Below, piece after piece: positions 1 to 9,099 of a stretch of DNA of 64,000 nt (positions are counted from its first letter, which is position 1; each line of letters starts with the position of its first letter). Position numbers and translations under genes: made by a program. The stretch comes from Halothiobacillus sp. (GTDB lineage: Bacteria > Pseudomonadota > Gammaproteobacteria > Halothiobacillales > Halothiobacillaceae): assembly GCA_016278265.1 (NCBI GenBank), contig JADQCE010000002.1:868001-932000 (forward strand), written 5' to 3'. The notes beneath the pieces were generated by a model, which ran no database searches, had not been told where the DNA came from, and worked only from the letters and a program-made list of their open reading frames with translations.

Positions 1-85
1 GGATCATCAGCAGCATCACCAGGTGCGCGGCCACCCGGTGACGGGCAAAGCGCTCCAGGATGCCCTGCGGTTGCCCGTCGGTCAT
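1..85 (-). CDS. RND efflux permease, N-terminal fragment cut by window edge
   Basis: Only the first 28 codons are in the window. They read MTDGQPQGILERFARHRVAA followed by the beginning of a hydrophobic helix (HLVMLLMI), which is the usual start of an AcrB/HAE1-type inner-membrane pump: a short cytoplasmic amphipathic helix, then TM1. The ATG overlaps the TGA of the upstream adaptor gene (ATGA), so the two are translationally coupled. This coupling to a membrane-fusion protein is the main support for the call. Substrate cannot be inferred. Confidence 0.7.
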   Translation of the reverse strand, partial: MTDGQPQGILERFARHRVAAHLVMLLMI

Positions 86-1401
86 TCCGTGGCCTCGGTG
101 CTGCCGGTGTCATTCGATTCGGATTCATCGGCCTCCCAGCGCACCTTCAGGCCGTCGACGGCGTTGGGCAGCTGCGTGGTGGCCAGGCGGTCGCCCAGCG
201 ACAGCGACGGGGCGCGCACGAGCAGGGTGCCGTGGTCGCCGGTGGTGTCATCGCCGCGGTATTCGCCCAGCCGCTCGACCTGCACGCGTTGCAGTCGCTC
301 CTCGTGAATGCGGTAGACGTGATCGTTGCCGTAGAGCGCGCTGTGGGGGATCGCGACGGCCTCATCGATGGCGGGCATCTCGAGTTCGATGGTGTGCACC
401 TGGCCGGTGCGCAGTGAATCGTTGGGGTCGACGAAGCGGAACAGCCCGGTGGCCCCCTGACCGCTCGCCTCGGCGGCGATGCGTTCGAGTTCAAGTGCTG
501 CGTCGGTGTCGACTGTCCGGGCCTGGGGCGGATTGCCGGCGCGCAGGGCCTCGAGCATGGCCGCGACCCGCGTGGAGGGAATCAGGGCGCGCAACTCGAA
601 GCCGCTCCACGGGTAGAAGCTCAACAAGGTGGCATTGGCGCCGACCTGGGCCCCCGGCGTGACCTCGACGTTGCCGACCAGGCCGTCGGCGGGGGCCTCG
701 ACGCGGGCGCGCTCCAGGTCTCGTTCGGCCGCCAACACGTCCGCCTCGGCGGCGTCACGTCGGGCCTCGAGCCCGGCGATACGGGCATCGAATGTCGACA
801 AGCGCTCGCGCCGGGTATTTAGTGCCAGTCGGGCCTGGCTGAGGGTGTCTCGGGCGGTGTCGACGTCGGCTTGCGAGGTAAGGTTGCGACCCTGGAGGTT
901 GCGAGTCCGCGACAGGGCGGTCTCGGCGTTCTCGACGATTTGCTGTTCGAGGGCCAGCGCCTGTCGATCGGATTCGTGTTGCGCGCGCACCTCGCGGATC
1001 TGCGCCTCAAGATCGGCGAGATTGGCCTTGGCGCGTGACAGGGCCGGCTCGAAATCCCGGCGATCGAGTTCGACCAAACGGGTGCCTTCGGTGACCGACT
1101 GGCCATCCTCGACCGGTACGGCGGCGACGCGCGCGGATAGGGGGGCATTGATCGATAAGCGATCGGGGTTGGCGACCTCGCCGTATAGGGTCAGCACGGG
1201 GTGTCGTGTGGCCGGCTCGACCTGCATGGTCTCGACCAGCCACGCGCGCTCCTCTGGCGTGGGCTGGGGCGCGTCGGGGCGACTGGCCTTGAGGGCGAGA
1301 AAGGCCGCGATGGCGATGGCGAGGATCAGCAGGGGAAGCAGGAAACGAAACAGCCAGTGCCGCTGTCGGGGGGAGCGTGTCGGGGTATCGGATGGCTGCA
1401 T
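82..1401 (-). CDS. RND efflux periplasmic adaptor (HlyD/MFP family)
   Basis: A 439-residue membrane-fusion protein linking an inner-membrane RND pump to an outer-membrane channel. After a short basic N-terminus there is one membrane anchor (about residues 18-38, RFLLPLLILAIAIAAFLAL). It is followed by a lipoyl-like half motif (VEDGQSVTEGTRLVELD), a long alpha-helical hairpin rich in Ala/Glu/Arg/Leu (about 120-215), a second lipoyl half (APADGLVGNVEVTPGAQVG) and beta-barrel domains. I place the start at the ATG at 1401 rather than an upstream in-frame codon, because the anchor then sits at a normal distance. The C-terminus is acidic (ESESNDTGSTEATE). The gene overlaps the next pump gene by 4 nt. 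The outer-membrane partner is not in view. Confidence 0.85.
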   Translation of the reverse strand: MQPSDTPTRSPRQRHWLFRFLLPLLILAIAIAAFLALKASRPDAPQPTPEERAWLVETMQVEPATRHPVLTLYGEVANPDRLSINAPLSARVAAVPVEDGQSVTEGTRLVELDRRDFEPALSRAKANLADLEAQIREVRAQHESDRQALALEQQIVENAETALSRTRNLQGRNLTSQADVDTARDTLSQARLALNTRRERLSTFDARIAGLEARRDAAEADVLAAERDLERARVEAPADGLVGNVEVTPGAQVGANATLLSFYPWSGFELRALIPSTRVAAMLEALRAGNPPQARTVDTDAALELERIAAEASGQGATGLFRFVDPNDSLRTGQVHTIELEMPAIDEAVAIPHSALYGNDHVYRIHEERLQRVQVERLGEYRGDDTTGDHGTLLVRAPSLSLGDRLATTQLPNAVDGLKVRWEADESESNDTGSTEATE

Positions 1402-1551
1402 GGTGTTCCGCTGGTCCTTCGCGCCGGCAACTGGACGGGGTGATCGGGTGGCAATCACTGAATCGAGCGCCCGAAGCATAGCAAATTGCCTCGGGGTTTG
1501 CGCCGATCGGCTAATGACGGATCAGTAAAACTAATCCGTCATGCAGTGTCC

Positions 1552-3573
1552 TTACGACTTGCCCAGCATGGCACGGATCGCCGTCATCGCCTCGGCGGCG
1601 GTCGCCCGGTTTTCCTCGTCGCTTTTCTGAACGCCAATGCCTTCCCAGCGGAGCAGGTCGGCTTCGACCTCCTCGAGAAAGCGGCTGGGCCGCACGTCGC
1701 GCCATTGCCCGTAACGTCGCCGCCGTCGCGTCAGCGTGAAGGTCAGGCTGCGCTGGGCGCGGGTAATGCCGACGAAGCACAGGCGGCGCTCTTCGGCGAG
1801 GCGCTCCTCTTCCTGGCAGTCGTGGTGGGGCAGAAGGTCTTCCTCCATGCCCGTGAGATAGACATGCGGGAACTCCAGGCCCTTGGCGGCGTGCAGGGTA
1901 AGCAGGCGCACGGCGTTGTCGTCCTGGTCGCGGGTCTTTTGCTCGAGGATGCCCAGCAGGCTCATCTTCTGCACCAGCTCGGATAGCGAAAGCGACTCAC
2001 CGCTGTCGTTGTCCACGGCGATCCGCTCGGTCCACTCAAGCCAATCCTGCAGGGTGGTCCAGCGACGTTCGGCGGCCTTGGCGCTGCTTTCCTGTTCACG
2101 CAGATAGCCGAAGTAGTCGATTTCCTCGAGCATTCGGCGCATCGCCTCGGCGGCGGGCTGTTGGTCCATGCGCTCCCGGGTGGCATCCAGCCAGTCGAGG
2201 AACTGGCTCAGCTGGTGATGCACACGGGTGTCGAGTCGTTGTGCGGCGGTCACCGACCGGGCGGCGGCCGCGAGATGGACGTGGCGTTCGCGGGCGATCT
2301 GCCCCAGGCGTTCGAGGGTGGTCGGGCCGATGCCGCGCCGCGGGGTGTTGATGATGCGCAGCAACGCGGCATCGTCGGACGGATTGGCCATCAGGCGCAG
2401 ATAGGCCATGGCGTCCTTGACCTCGGCGCGCTCGAAGAACGACTGCCCACCGGTGAGGATGTAGGGGATCGAGAGCTTGCGCAGCTGCTGCTCGATCAGT
2501 CGCGCCTGGTGGTTGCCCCGGAACAGGATGGCGAAGTTGCGGTAGGGCGAGTCGTCCTTGAAGTGCCGGTGCAGGATGTCGGTGGCGATGCGCTCGGCCT
2601 CGTCCTCGGCGGTATCGCAGACCAGCACCCGATGGGCTTCGCCGGGACCCACCGCGCTCCAGAGGGTCTTGGGCTGGGTGGTCGGGTCGTTGGCGATCAG
2701 CTGGTTGGCCGCCGTCAATACGGTATTCACCGAGCGATAGTTCTGCTCGAGCTTGACGGTGGTCAGCCCTGGGAAATCGCGTGCTAGATGGACGAGATTT
2801 TCCGGCCGCGCCCCGCGCCAGGCATAGATTGACTGGTGGTCGTCGCCCACGGCCGTCAGGCGGCCGAGCTTGCCCACCAGCAGGCGGACCAGTTCGTACT
2901 GGCTGGCGTTGGTGTCCTGGTATTCGTCGACCAGCAGGTAACGCACCCGGTGCTGCCAGCGCTCGCGGGCTTCGGGATCGTCGCGCAGCAACTCGACCGG
3001 GCGCTTGATCAGGTCGTCGAAATCGAGCGCGTTGCAGGCGGTCAGTTGGCGGGCGTAGTCGTTGTACAGTGAGGCGCAGGCGGCCTGGACCTCGTCGGCA
3101 CTGATCTCCGCGGCCTGGTTTGGGGTGAGCAGGTCGTTCTTCCACTGCGAGATCTGCCACTGCGCCTCCTTGGGCTCGATCATGCCCGCGGCCGCGTCGT
3201 TCTGCTGCAGCAGCGACTTGATCAGGTTGAGGCTGTCCTCGGCATCGAGGACGGTGAAACCCGGGCGCAGGCCAAGCGTGCGGATCTCGCGGCGGATCAG
3301 GTTCAGCCCGAGCGTGTGGAAGGTCGAGATATTGAGCCCGCGGCGGCGTTCGGCCGGCAGGCGGTTGCCGATCCGCTCGCCCATCTCGCGCGCGGCCTTG
3401 TTGGTGAAGGTCACCGCCCAGATGCCGCGGGCGGGCGTGCCCTTGGACTCGATCAGATGGACGATCTTCTCCACGATCACGCGCGTCTTGCCCGACCCGG
3501 CGCCGGCCAGTACCAGCAGCGGCGAGTCGATGTGCCGCACGGCGGCCTGTTGTTCCGGGTTCAGCCCTTGCAT
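1552..3573 (-). CDS. rep: ATP-dependent DNA helicase Rep
   Basis: A 673-residue superfamily 1A 3'-5' helicase, the same length as E. coli Rep, which helps replisomes pass protein roadblocks. Visible motifs: Walker A GAGSGKT (residues 24-30), motif Ia VTFTNKAAREM, motif II VDEYQDTN, motif III GDDHQSIYAWRGA, motif IV LEQNYRS, motif V HAAKGLEFPHVY, and motif VI ERRLCFVGITRAQ. The length and the start MQGLNPEQQAAVRHIDSPLL are Rep-like; UvrD is longer (about 720 aa) with a longer C-terminal tail, and PcrA is the other alternative. The gene overlaps the upstream EamA gene by 13 nt and is probably the last gene of a purL-eamA-rep transcript. That association looks positional rather than functional. 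Confidence 0.93.
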   Translation of the reverse strand: MQGLNPEQQAAVRHIDSPLLVLAGAGSGKTRVIVEKIVHLIESKGTPARGIWAVTFTNKAAREMGERIGNRLPAERRRGLNISTFHTLGLNLIRREIRTLGLRPGFTVLDAEDSLNLIKSLLQQNDAAAGMIEPKEAQWQISQWKNDLLTPNQAAEISADEVQAACASLYNDYARQLTACNALDFDDLIKRPVELLRDDPEARERWQHRVRYLLVDEYQDTNASQYELVRLLVGKLGRLTAVGDDHQSIYAWRGARPENLVHLARDFPGLTTVKLEQNYRSVNTVLTAANQLIANDPTTQPKTLWSAVGPGEAHRVLVCDTAEDEAERIATDILHRHFKDDSPYRNFAILFRGNHQARLIEQQLRKLSIPYILTGGQSFFERAEVKDAMAYLRLMANPSDDAALLRIINTPRRGIGPTTLERLGQIARERHVHLAAAARSVTAAQRLDTRVHHQLSQFLDWLDATRERMDQQPAAEAMRRMLEEIDYFGYLREQESSAKAAERRWTTLQDWLEWTERIAVDNDSGESLSLSELVQKMSLLGILEQKTRDQDDNAVRLLTLHAAKGLEFPHVYLTGMEEDLLPHHDCQEEERLAEERRLCFVGITRAQRSLTFTLTRRRRRYGQWRDVRPSRFLEEVEADLLRWEGIGVQKSDEENRATAAEAMTAIRAMLGKS

Positions 3574-4469
3574 GGTGCGACCGGTGGACGGTGGGGACGG
3601 GCGGTGGCCGCCTCGAGCAGGGCGGCGGTGAGGATCAGCGCGCCGCCGATCCAGACGTGGGCACCGTGGATGCGATCACCCAGCCAGGTCGCCGAGGCGA
3701 CGGCCACCAGCAACTCCAAGGTCATCAGGATAGCCGTGCGCGAGGCGGGCAGGCGCTCGACGGCGTACTGCGTGGCCAGCACGGCGGCCAGCAGCATGGT
3801 CGCCCCGTAGAGCGCGCTGCTACCGACCGCCGAGAGTGTCGGGGTCACGCCGAACTCGCTGGAGGCGGCCCAGGCGATCAGGCCGAGCACCACGGTCGAG
3901 CCCTGCATCAGGGTGAGCTTGATCGGGATGGGCTGCTCGTGGAGAAACCGGAACAGCGTGTTGGCCGCGGCCAGGGTAAAGCCGGCGACCAGCGCGAACA
4001 GGTCCGCGGCACGCAGGCCGTCACCAAAATCCGGGCCGAGGATCAGGAATGCCCCGGCCAAGGCGCTGATCACCGCCAGCACGCGGGCGGGTGTCAGTGC
4101 TTCCTTGAGGAAAAAACGGCCGAAGAGCACGCCCCAGGCGGGGATCAGAAAGAACAGCATCATCGAGCGGACGACGTCGCCGTAGACCATCGCCATGGTG
4201 AAGCCCACGCCCGAGACGCCGGCGGCGAAGGCCAGCAGGGCCAGCCATTCCCAGTTCAGCCGGGTGATCGGCGGTCGCGTCGGGTCGTGCCAGGCGCGCC
4301 AGGCAAACGGCAGGACGATCAGCCACTGCGCGGCGTACGCGATGACGGTGAGCAGGATCGGGCCGATACCCAGCGAGTGGGCGTATTTGAGCCAGATCCA
4401 GGTCAGGCCCCACAGGGTGGAGCCCGACATCAGGATGAGCGTGGGCGGGACGCGCTCGCCCGCTGTCAT
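3561..4469 (-). CDS. EamA/DMT-family inner-membrane transporter
   Basis: About 302 residues forming ten predicted hydrophobic helices in two EamA repeats, typical of drug/metabolite exporters such as RhtA/YdcZ-type permeases. The first repeat begins at STLWGLTWIWLKYAHSLGIG, and the second at the helix after GDGLRAADLFALVAGF. Characteristic small-residue helix ends (FFLIPAWGVLFGRFFLKEALTP and ASRTAILMTLELLVAVASA) mark the EamA fold. A GTG at 4481 is an alternative start; I prefer the ATG at 4469. Neither has a clear Shine-Dalgarno. The gene lies 51 nt downstream of purL and overlaps rep. The substrate is unknown; purine or amino-acid efflux would be speculation. Confidence 0.8.
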   Translation of the reverse strand: MTAGERVPPTLILMSGSTLWGLTWIWLKYAHSLGIGPILLTVIAYAAQWLIVLPFAWRAWHDPTRPPITRLNWEWLALLAFAAGVSGVGFTMAMVYGDVVRSMMLFFLIPAWGVLFGRFFLKEALTPARVLAVISALAGAFLILGPDFGDGLRAADLFALVAGFTLAAANTLFRFLHEQPIPIKLTLMQGSTVVLGLIAWAASSEFGVTPTLSAVGSSALYGATMLLAAVLATQYAVERLPASRTAILMTLELLVAVASATWLGDRIHGAHVWIGGALILTAALLEAATARPHRPPVAPCKG

Positions 4470-4520
4470 CGCGGGCGACACGTCAGTTGCGCCGGAGACG
4501 TTGGCGATTCATGCCGGCCG

Positions 4521-7500
4521 TCACGAGCCGTCGACCCAGGACCGCGCGTTCTCGAACAGGCGCAGCCACGGGCCGCGATCGGTGTCCGGGTCGCGCTGAT
4601 CGGTCGACCAGCGATCCGGACGCCAGGAGAGCTGGCTGGCCCGCCAGACGCGTTCGGGGTGCGGCATCATGATGGTGAAGCGGCCATCCTCGGTGGTAAA
4701 GCCGGTCTCGCCGGCGGCCGAGCCATTGGGGTTGGCCGGATACGCTTCCGTGGCAATGCCGTGGCCGTTGACGTAGCGCAGGGCGGTGAAGGCCTGCTCG
4801 GCATCCTCGGGACGGCGGTAGGCCACCCGGCCCTCACCGTGGGCGACGGTGATCGGCAGGCGACTGCCGGCCATGCCGGCGAGCAGGACGGACGGCGACT
4901 GCGGGATTTCCACCAGAGACAGGCGCGCCTCGAACTGCTCGGAGCGGTTGCGCAGGAAACGGGGCCAGTGGCCGGCGCCCGGGATCAGGTCGGCGAGCTG
5001 CGAGAACATCTGGCAGCCGTTACACACACCCAGACCGAAGGTGTCGTCGCGTTCGAAGAACGCCTGCATGGCATCACGGGCACGATCGTTGTAGCGGATC
5101 GCGTGCGCCCAGCCCGAACCGGCGCCGAGCACGTCACCGAAGGAGAAGCCACCGCAGGCGACCAGCCCCTTCATGTCGGCCAGATCGTGGTGGCCCGCGA
5201 TCAGGTCGGCCATGTGCACGTCGACGGCCTCGAAACCGGCGGCGGTGAAGGCCGCGGCCATCTCGACCTCGCCGTTGACGCCCTGTTCGCGCAGGATGGC
5301 GATCCGTGGGCGTGTGCCCGTGGCGATCATCGGTGCGGCGACGGATTCGCTGACATCGAAGCTTGCCTCGGCGCCGGCGAGTTGCGGGTCGCCGAGATCG
5401 GTTGCCGCGGCATAGGCCTGCTCGGCGGCTTCCGGGTTGTCGCGCAGGGCGCACATGTGGAACGAGGTCGCCGACCAGATGGCTTTCAGTTCGGTGAGTG
5501 AACGGTCGATTACGGTCTTGCCCCGCCAGGCGATGTGGACCTGCGGCGTGGCAACCGCTTGGCCCAGCTCGATCAGGGCCTCGCCCAGCCCGGCGGCCTC
5601 GAATTGTTCGCGGATAAAGTCGGCATCGCCGGCCTTGACCTGGAAGACGGCACCGACTTCCTCGGCGAACAGTCCGGCCATCGGGTCCCCGCCGAGTCCC
5701 TCGATCGAGAGGTCCAGCCCACAGCGGCCGGCGAAGGCCATTTCCAGCAGGGTGGTAATCGCCCCGCCGTCACTGCGGTCGTGATAGGCGGTCAGATAGC
5801 CCAGGCGGTTGAGCTCCTGGGTCAGGTCGAAGAACGCCTTGAGCGGCGCCGGCGCGATGTCCGGCGTGGTCGAACCGGTCGCATTAAAGACCTGGGCAAG
5901 GGCCGAGCCACCCAGCCGGTTCTGACCGAGGCCCAGATCAACCAGGAACAGTCGGTTGTCGGTATCCGAGACCAGTTCCGGCGTCAGGGTGCGGCGCACG
6001 TCACTGACCGGGGCGAAGCCGGTTACCACCAGCGAAACCGGCGAGGTGATCGTCTTCTCGGACTTGCCGTCCTGCCAGCGGGTCTTCATCGACAGCGAGT
6101 CCTTGCCCACCGGGATGCTGATCCCGAGTGCCGGGCAGAACTCCATGCCGACGGTGCGCACGGTGTCGAACAGGCGCGCGTCCTCGCCGTCATGGCCGCA
6201 GGCGGCCATCCAGTTGGCCGAGAGCTTGATGCGATCGGTGCCGTCGATGGCGGTGCCGGCGAGATTCGTGACCACCTCGGCCAGCGCCAGCCGTGCGGAG
6301 GCCGGGGCATCGAGCAGGGCGACCGGGGCCCGCTCGCCCATGGCCATCGCCTCGCCGTGATGATGGTAGAAATCGGTCGAGGTGACCGCGCTGTCGGCCA
6401 CCGGCACCTGGGCCGGCCCGACCATCTGATCGCGGGCGACCAGACCGCCGACCGAGCGATCCCCGATGGTGATCAAAAAGCTCTTGTCACCGACGCCCGG
6501 CAGGGCGAGCACGCGATCCAGCGCGGCGTTGATCTCCACGCCGTCGAGATCGAGCTCGATGGCGGCGTGCGGCTGGTGCTTGACGTCACGGTGCATCTTC
6601 GGCGGGTGGCCGAAGAGCGTCTGCATCGGCAGATCGACCGGGTTGTCACCGAAGTGCGGGTCGGCGACCTGCAGGTGCTGCTCGGCGGTGGCCGTGCCGA
6701 CCACCGCGAACGGCGCACGCTCGCGGTCGCACAGGGCGGCAAAGCGCTCGAGGTCACCGGGCTCGATCGCCAGCACGTAGCGTTCCTGGGATTCGTTGCA
6801 CCAGATGGCCAGCGGCGTCATGCCCGGCTCGTCGTTCGGGATCTTGCGCAGGTCGAAGCTGCCGCCCATGCCGGCATCGTTGATCAGCTCGGGCAGCGCA
6901 TTGGACAGGCCGCCCGCACCGACGTCGTGGATCGATACGATCGGATTGGTATCACCGAGCGATATGCAGCGGTCGATCACTTCCTGGACGCGCCGCTCCA
7001 TCTCCGGGTTGGCGCGCTGGACCGAGGCGAAATCGAGCTCGGCGTGGCCGGCACCGGAATCCTGCGAGGAGGCGGCACCGCCGCCCAGCCCGATCTGCAT
7101 GGCCGGGCCACCCAGCACGATCAGCAGGTGGCCGGGCGCGATCGGCTCCTTCTCGATCAGGTTGGGGCGGATCACGCCGACGCCGCCGGCGATCATGATC
7201 GGCTTGTGGTAACCCCAGGCGTGACGCTGGTGCGCCCCTTCGTCCTCGCCGGTGTTCATCTCCAGCGTGCGGAAATAGCCGCCGAGTGCCGGGCGACCGA
7301 ATTCGTTGTTGAACGCGGCGGCACCGATCGGGCCGTCGAGCATGATCTCCAGCGGGCTGACGATGCGGTCCGGTCGGCCGATGTCCGCAGTGGCCGCCTC
7401 CCAGGGTTGCGGCAGTTCCGGGATGCGCAGGTTGGACACCGAAAAGCCAGTCAGGCCGGCCTTGGGCTTGCCGCCTCGGCCGGTCGCACCCTCGTCGCGG

Positions 7501-8450
7501 ATCTCGCCGCCGGCGCCGGTCGCGGCGCCCGGGTCGGGCGAGATGGCGGTGGGATGATTGTGTGTCTCGACCTTGGCGAGAAAGTCGATCCGCTCGTCGA
7601 CCGTCTCGTAGTTGCCGGTGACGGGATTGACGGCAAAGCGGGTGCCATCTTGGCCCTGGAGGACCGCGGCGTTGTCCTTGTAGGCCGACAGCGTGCCCTC
7701 TGGGTGGCGCTTGTGGGTATTGCGGATCATCGCGAACAGCGACAGCTCGCGCTCCTCGCCGTCGATGGTCCAGTCGGCATTGAATATCTTGTGGCGGCAG
7801 TGCTCGGAGTTGGCCTGCGCGAACATCATCAGCTCGACGTCGGTGGGATCGCGCTCGAGTTGACGGTAGGAGTCGGCGAGGTAATCGACCTCGTCGTCAC
7901 TGAGGGCCAGGCCCATGCGCTGATTGGCCGCCGCAATCGCGCCCTGGGCATCGTCACCGAGCGTGACGCGGGAGAGCGGGGCAGGTTGCGCGTGGGTGAA
8001 CAGGGTCTCGAGTGACGGCTCGTCGTCGTAGACCGATTCGGTCATGCGGTCGTGCAGCACCTCGAGCAGGGCCGGGCGCCAGTCGAAGTCATCGGCGTTG
8101 ATCGAGTGACCGGAAACCGCGAACTCGATGCCCCGCTCGATACGCCCGATGCCGTCCAGGCCACAGATGCGCGCAATGTCCGTGGCCTTGGTCGACCACG
8201 GCGATATGGTGCCGGCCCGCGGGGCGACGACGATGCGCGGCCAGACGTCCGACCAGTCTTCCACCGGCTCGCCGTAGTCGAGGAGTTCCTCCAGGCGGGA
8301 CTCGTCGATCTGCCGGCCGTCATTGCTGTCGACCAGGTGAACGAACCGGGCGTGCACGGCCTCGATCCCGGGATGGATGGCCGCCAGTCGCTGCTGGAGC
8401 TTGGCGAGTCGGAACGGGGATCGAGCGGCATTGCCGGTAATAATTCGCAT
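4521..8450 (-). CDS. purL: Phosphoribosylformylglycinamidine synthase, large single-chain PurL
   Basis: A 1309-residue fused enzyme (E. coli 1295) converting FGAR, glutamine and ATP to FGAM in step 4 of de novo purine synthesis. It has an N-terminal PurS-like region, two AIR-synthetase-type halves (VETHNHPTAISPDPGAATGAGGEIRDEGA in the first, GVGDKSFLITIGDRSVGGL in the second) and a C-terminal class I glutaminase. The glutaminase carries the nucleophile in GVCNGCQMFSQL and the partner residues in MMPHPERVWR. The start at 8450 gives MRIITGNAARSPFRLAKLQQ; the longer upstream frame has no family character. A 253-nt gap separates it from the PilZ gene upstream, so it probably has its own promoter. 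I looked for a purine riboswitch or a clear PurR box there and see none. Confidence 0.97.
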   Translation of the reverse strand: MRIITGNAARSPFRLAKLQQRLAAIHPGIEAVHARFVHLVDSNDGRQIDESRLEELLDYGEPVEDWSDVWPRIVVAPRAGTISPWSTKATDIARICGLDGIGRIERGIEFAVSGHSINADDFDWRPALLEVLHDRMTESVYDDEPSLETLFTHAQPAPLSRVTLGDDAQGAIAAANQRMGLALSDDEVDYLADSYRQLERDPTDVELMMFAQANSEHCRHKIFNADWTIDGEERELSLFAMIRNTHKRHPEGTLSAYKDNAAVLQGQDGTRFAVNPVTGNYETVDERIDFLAKVETHNHPTAISPDPGAATGAGGEIRDEGATGRGGKPKAGLTGFSVSNLRIPELPQPWEAATADIGRPDRIVSPLEIMLDGPIGAAAFNNEFGRPALGGYFRTLEMNTGEDEGAHQRHAWGYHKPIMIAGGVGVIRPNLIEKEPIAPGHLLIVLGGPAMQIGLGGGAASSQDSGAGHAELDFASVQRANPEMERRVQEVIDRCISLGDTNPIVSIHDVGAGGLSNALPELINDAGMGGSFDLRKIPNDEPGMTPLAIWCNESQERYVLAIEPGDLERFAALCDRERAPFAVVGTATAEQHLQVADPHFGDNPVDLPMQTLFGHPPKMHRDVKHQPHAAIELDLDGVEINAALDRVLALPGVGDKSFLITIGDRSVGGLVARDQMVGPAQVPVADSAVTSTDFYHHHGEAMAMGERAPVALLDAPASARLALAEVVTNLAGTAIDGTDRIKLSANWMAACGHDGEDARLFDTVRTVGMEFCPALGISIPVGKDSLSMKTRWQDGKSEKTITSPVSLVVTGFAPVSDVRRTLTPELVSDTDNRLFLVDLGLGQNRLGGSALAQVFNATGSTTPDIAPAPLKAFFDLTQELNRLGYLTAYHDRSDGGAITTLLEMAFAGRCGLDLSIEGLGGDPMAGLFAEEVGAVFQVKAGDADFIREQFEAAGLGEALIELGQAVATPQVHIAWRGKTVIDRSLTELKAIWSATSFHMCALRDNPEAAEQAYAAATDLGDPQLAGAEASFDVSESVAAPMIATGTRPRIAILREQGVNGEVEMAAAFTAAGFEAVDVHMADLIAGHHDLADMKGLVACGGFSFGDVLGAGSGWAHAIRYNDRARDAMQAFFERDDTFGLGVCNGCQMFSQLADLIPGAGHWPRFLRNRSEQFEARLSLVEIPQSPSVLLAGMAGSRLPITVAHGEGRVAYRRPEDAEQAFTALRYVNGHGIATEAYPANPNGSAAGETGFTTEDGRFTIMMPHPERVWRASQLSWRPDRWSTDQRDPDTDRGPWLRLFENARSWVDGS

Positions 8451-8703
8451 AGGTCGGTCGGGCGCGTCGCCTGGGTCGGTGTGTTTCGGGTGGCAAGCAC
8501 GAGCCGCGCATAGAGGACGTGGTAAGCGGTCGGGGCGGCGCGTGCTGAGGGCGAGAATTGTACAACAGCCAGGCGCCAACCTCGGCAGGGTCTGAGGGAA
8601 GATGGCCTGTCGAGAGGCCGTGTGCCCGCTTGGCACATGCAGCGAACCACGACGGGATCCGAACCGCCGTCGGGTCGGGGGCGCTCGGCTGGATTACGTT
8701 CGG

Positions 8704-9099
8704 TCAGGCCAGGAAGAGGGCTCGCCAGTCGCGATTGTCGTTGCGTGGCAGATCAGGCTTCGCGCCGGGAAGCGGTAGTTCGATCCCGATCTGGCAGTCA
8801 CCATCCTCCACGCGTCGATACCAGATGACCTCGCCAAGGAGATAGAATGGCTCGCCGTTCTCTTCGAGTCGGGCAACCACCTCGACGGCGGCGCCGGGGC
8901 GGATCCGGTCGGCCCAGTCGGCATCGCAGCAAAGGTTCAGGCCGTTGGCACTGATGTCGATGATTCGTCCACTGCCGACCGGGTGAGACTCCCCGGACAC
9001 GCGCAGCAAGCCAGTGCCGGTCTTGTCGAGTCGCATGAAATCGCGGCGATCGCTGTGGCGCTCGTCATCGCCGGGGCGGGTCGCGTGTTCAGTGTTCAT
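8704..9099 (-). CDS. PilZ-domain protein, predicted c-di-GMP receptor
   Basis: A stand-alone PilZ protein of 131 residues. Both c-di-GMP contact motifs are intact: RxxxR at R19-R23 (RRDFMR) and D/NxSxxG at D48-G53 (DISANG), followed by the beta-barrel strands AAVEVVARLEENGEPFYLLG and EVIWYRRVEDGDCQIGIEL. This is known to be sufficient for ligand binding in the family; binding here is inferred. The ATG lies inside the end of the DUF1631 gene (11-nt overlap), so its translation is tied to that gene and, through it, to glgA. No output domain is present, so it presumably acts on a protein partner, with the DUF1631 protein the obvious candidate. Confidence 0.88.
   Translation of the reverse strand: MNTEHATRPGDDERHSDRRDFMRLDKTGTGLLRVSGESHPVGSGRIIDISANGLNLCCDADWADRIRPGAAVEVVARLEENGEPFYLLGEVIWYRRVEDGDCQIGIELPLPGAKPDLPRNDNRDWRALFLA

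Noticed and set aside
3591..5501. 636-codon plus-strand frame across eamA and purL
   Set aside because: Low-complexity Gly/Gln/Arg translation, no start signal, opposite to two recognisable genes.
5535..8015. 826-codon open frame on the plus strand, antisense to purL
   Set aside because: It is in exact opposition to a complete PurL, lacks any recognisable domain, and is rich in Arg/Gly/Asp/His as expected of an antisense frame in GC-rich DNA.
8451..8703. Purine riboswitch or PurR box upstream of purL
   Set aside because: No purine-aptamer core or clear PurR palindrome found; the region simply looks like an intergenic spacer.
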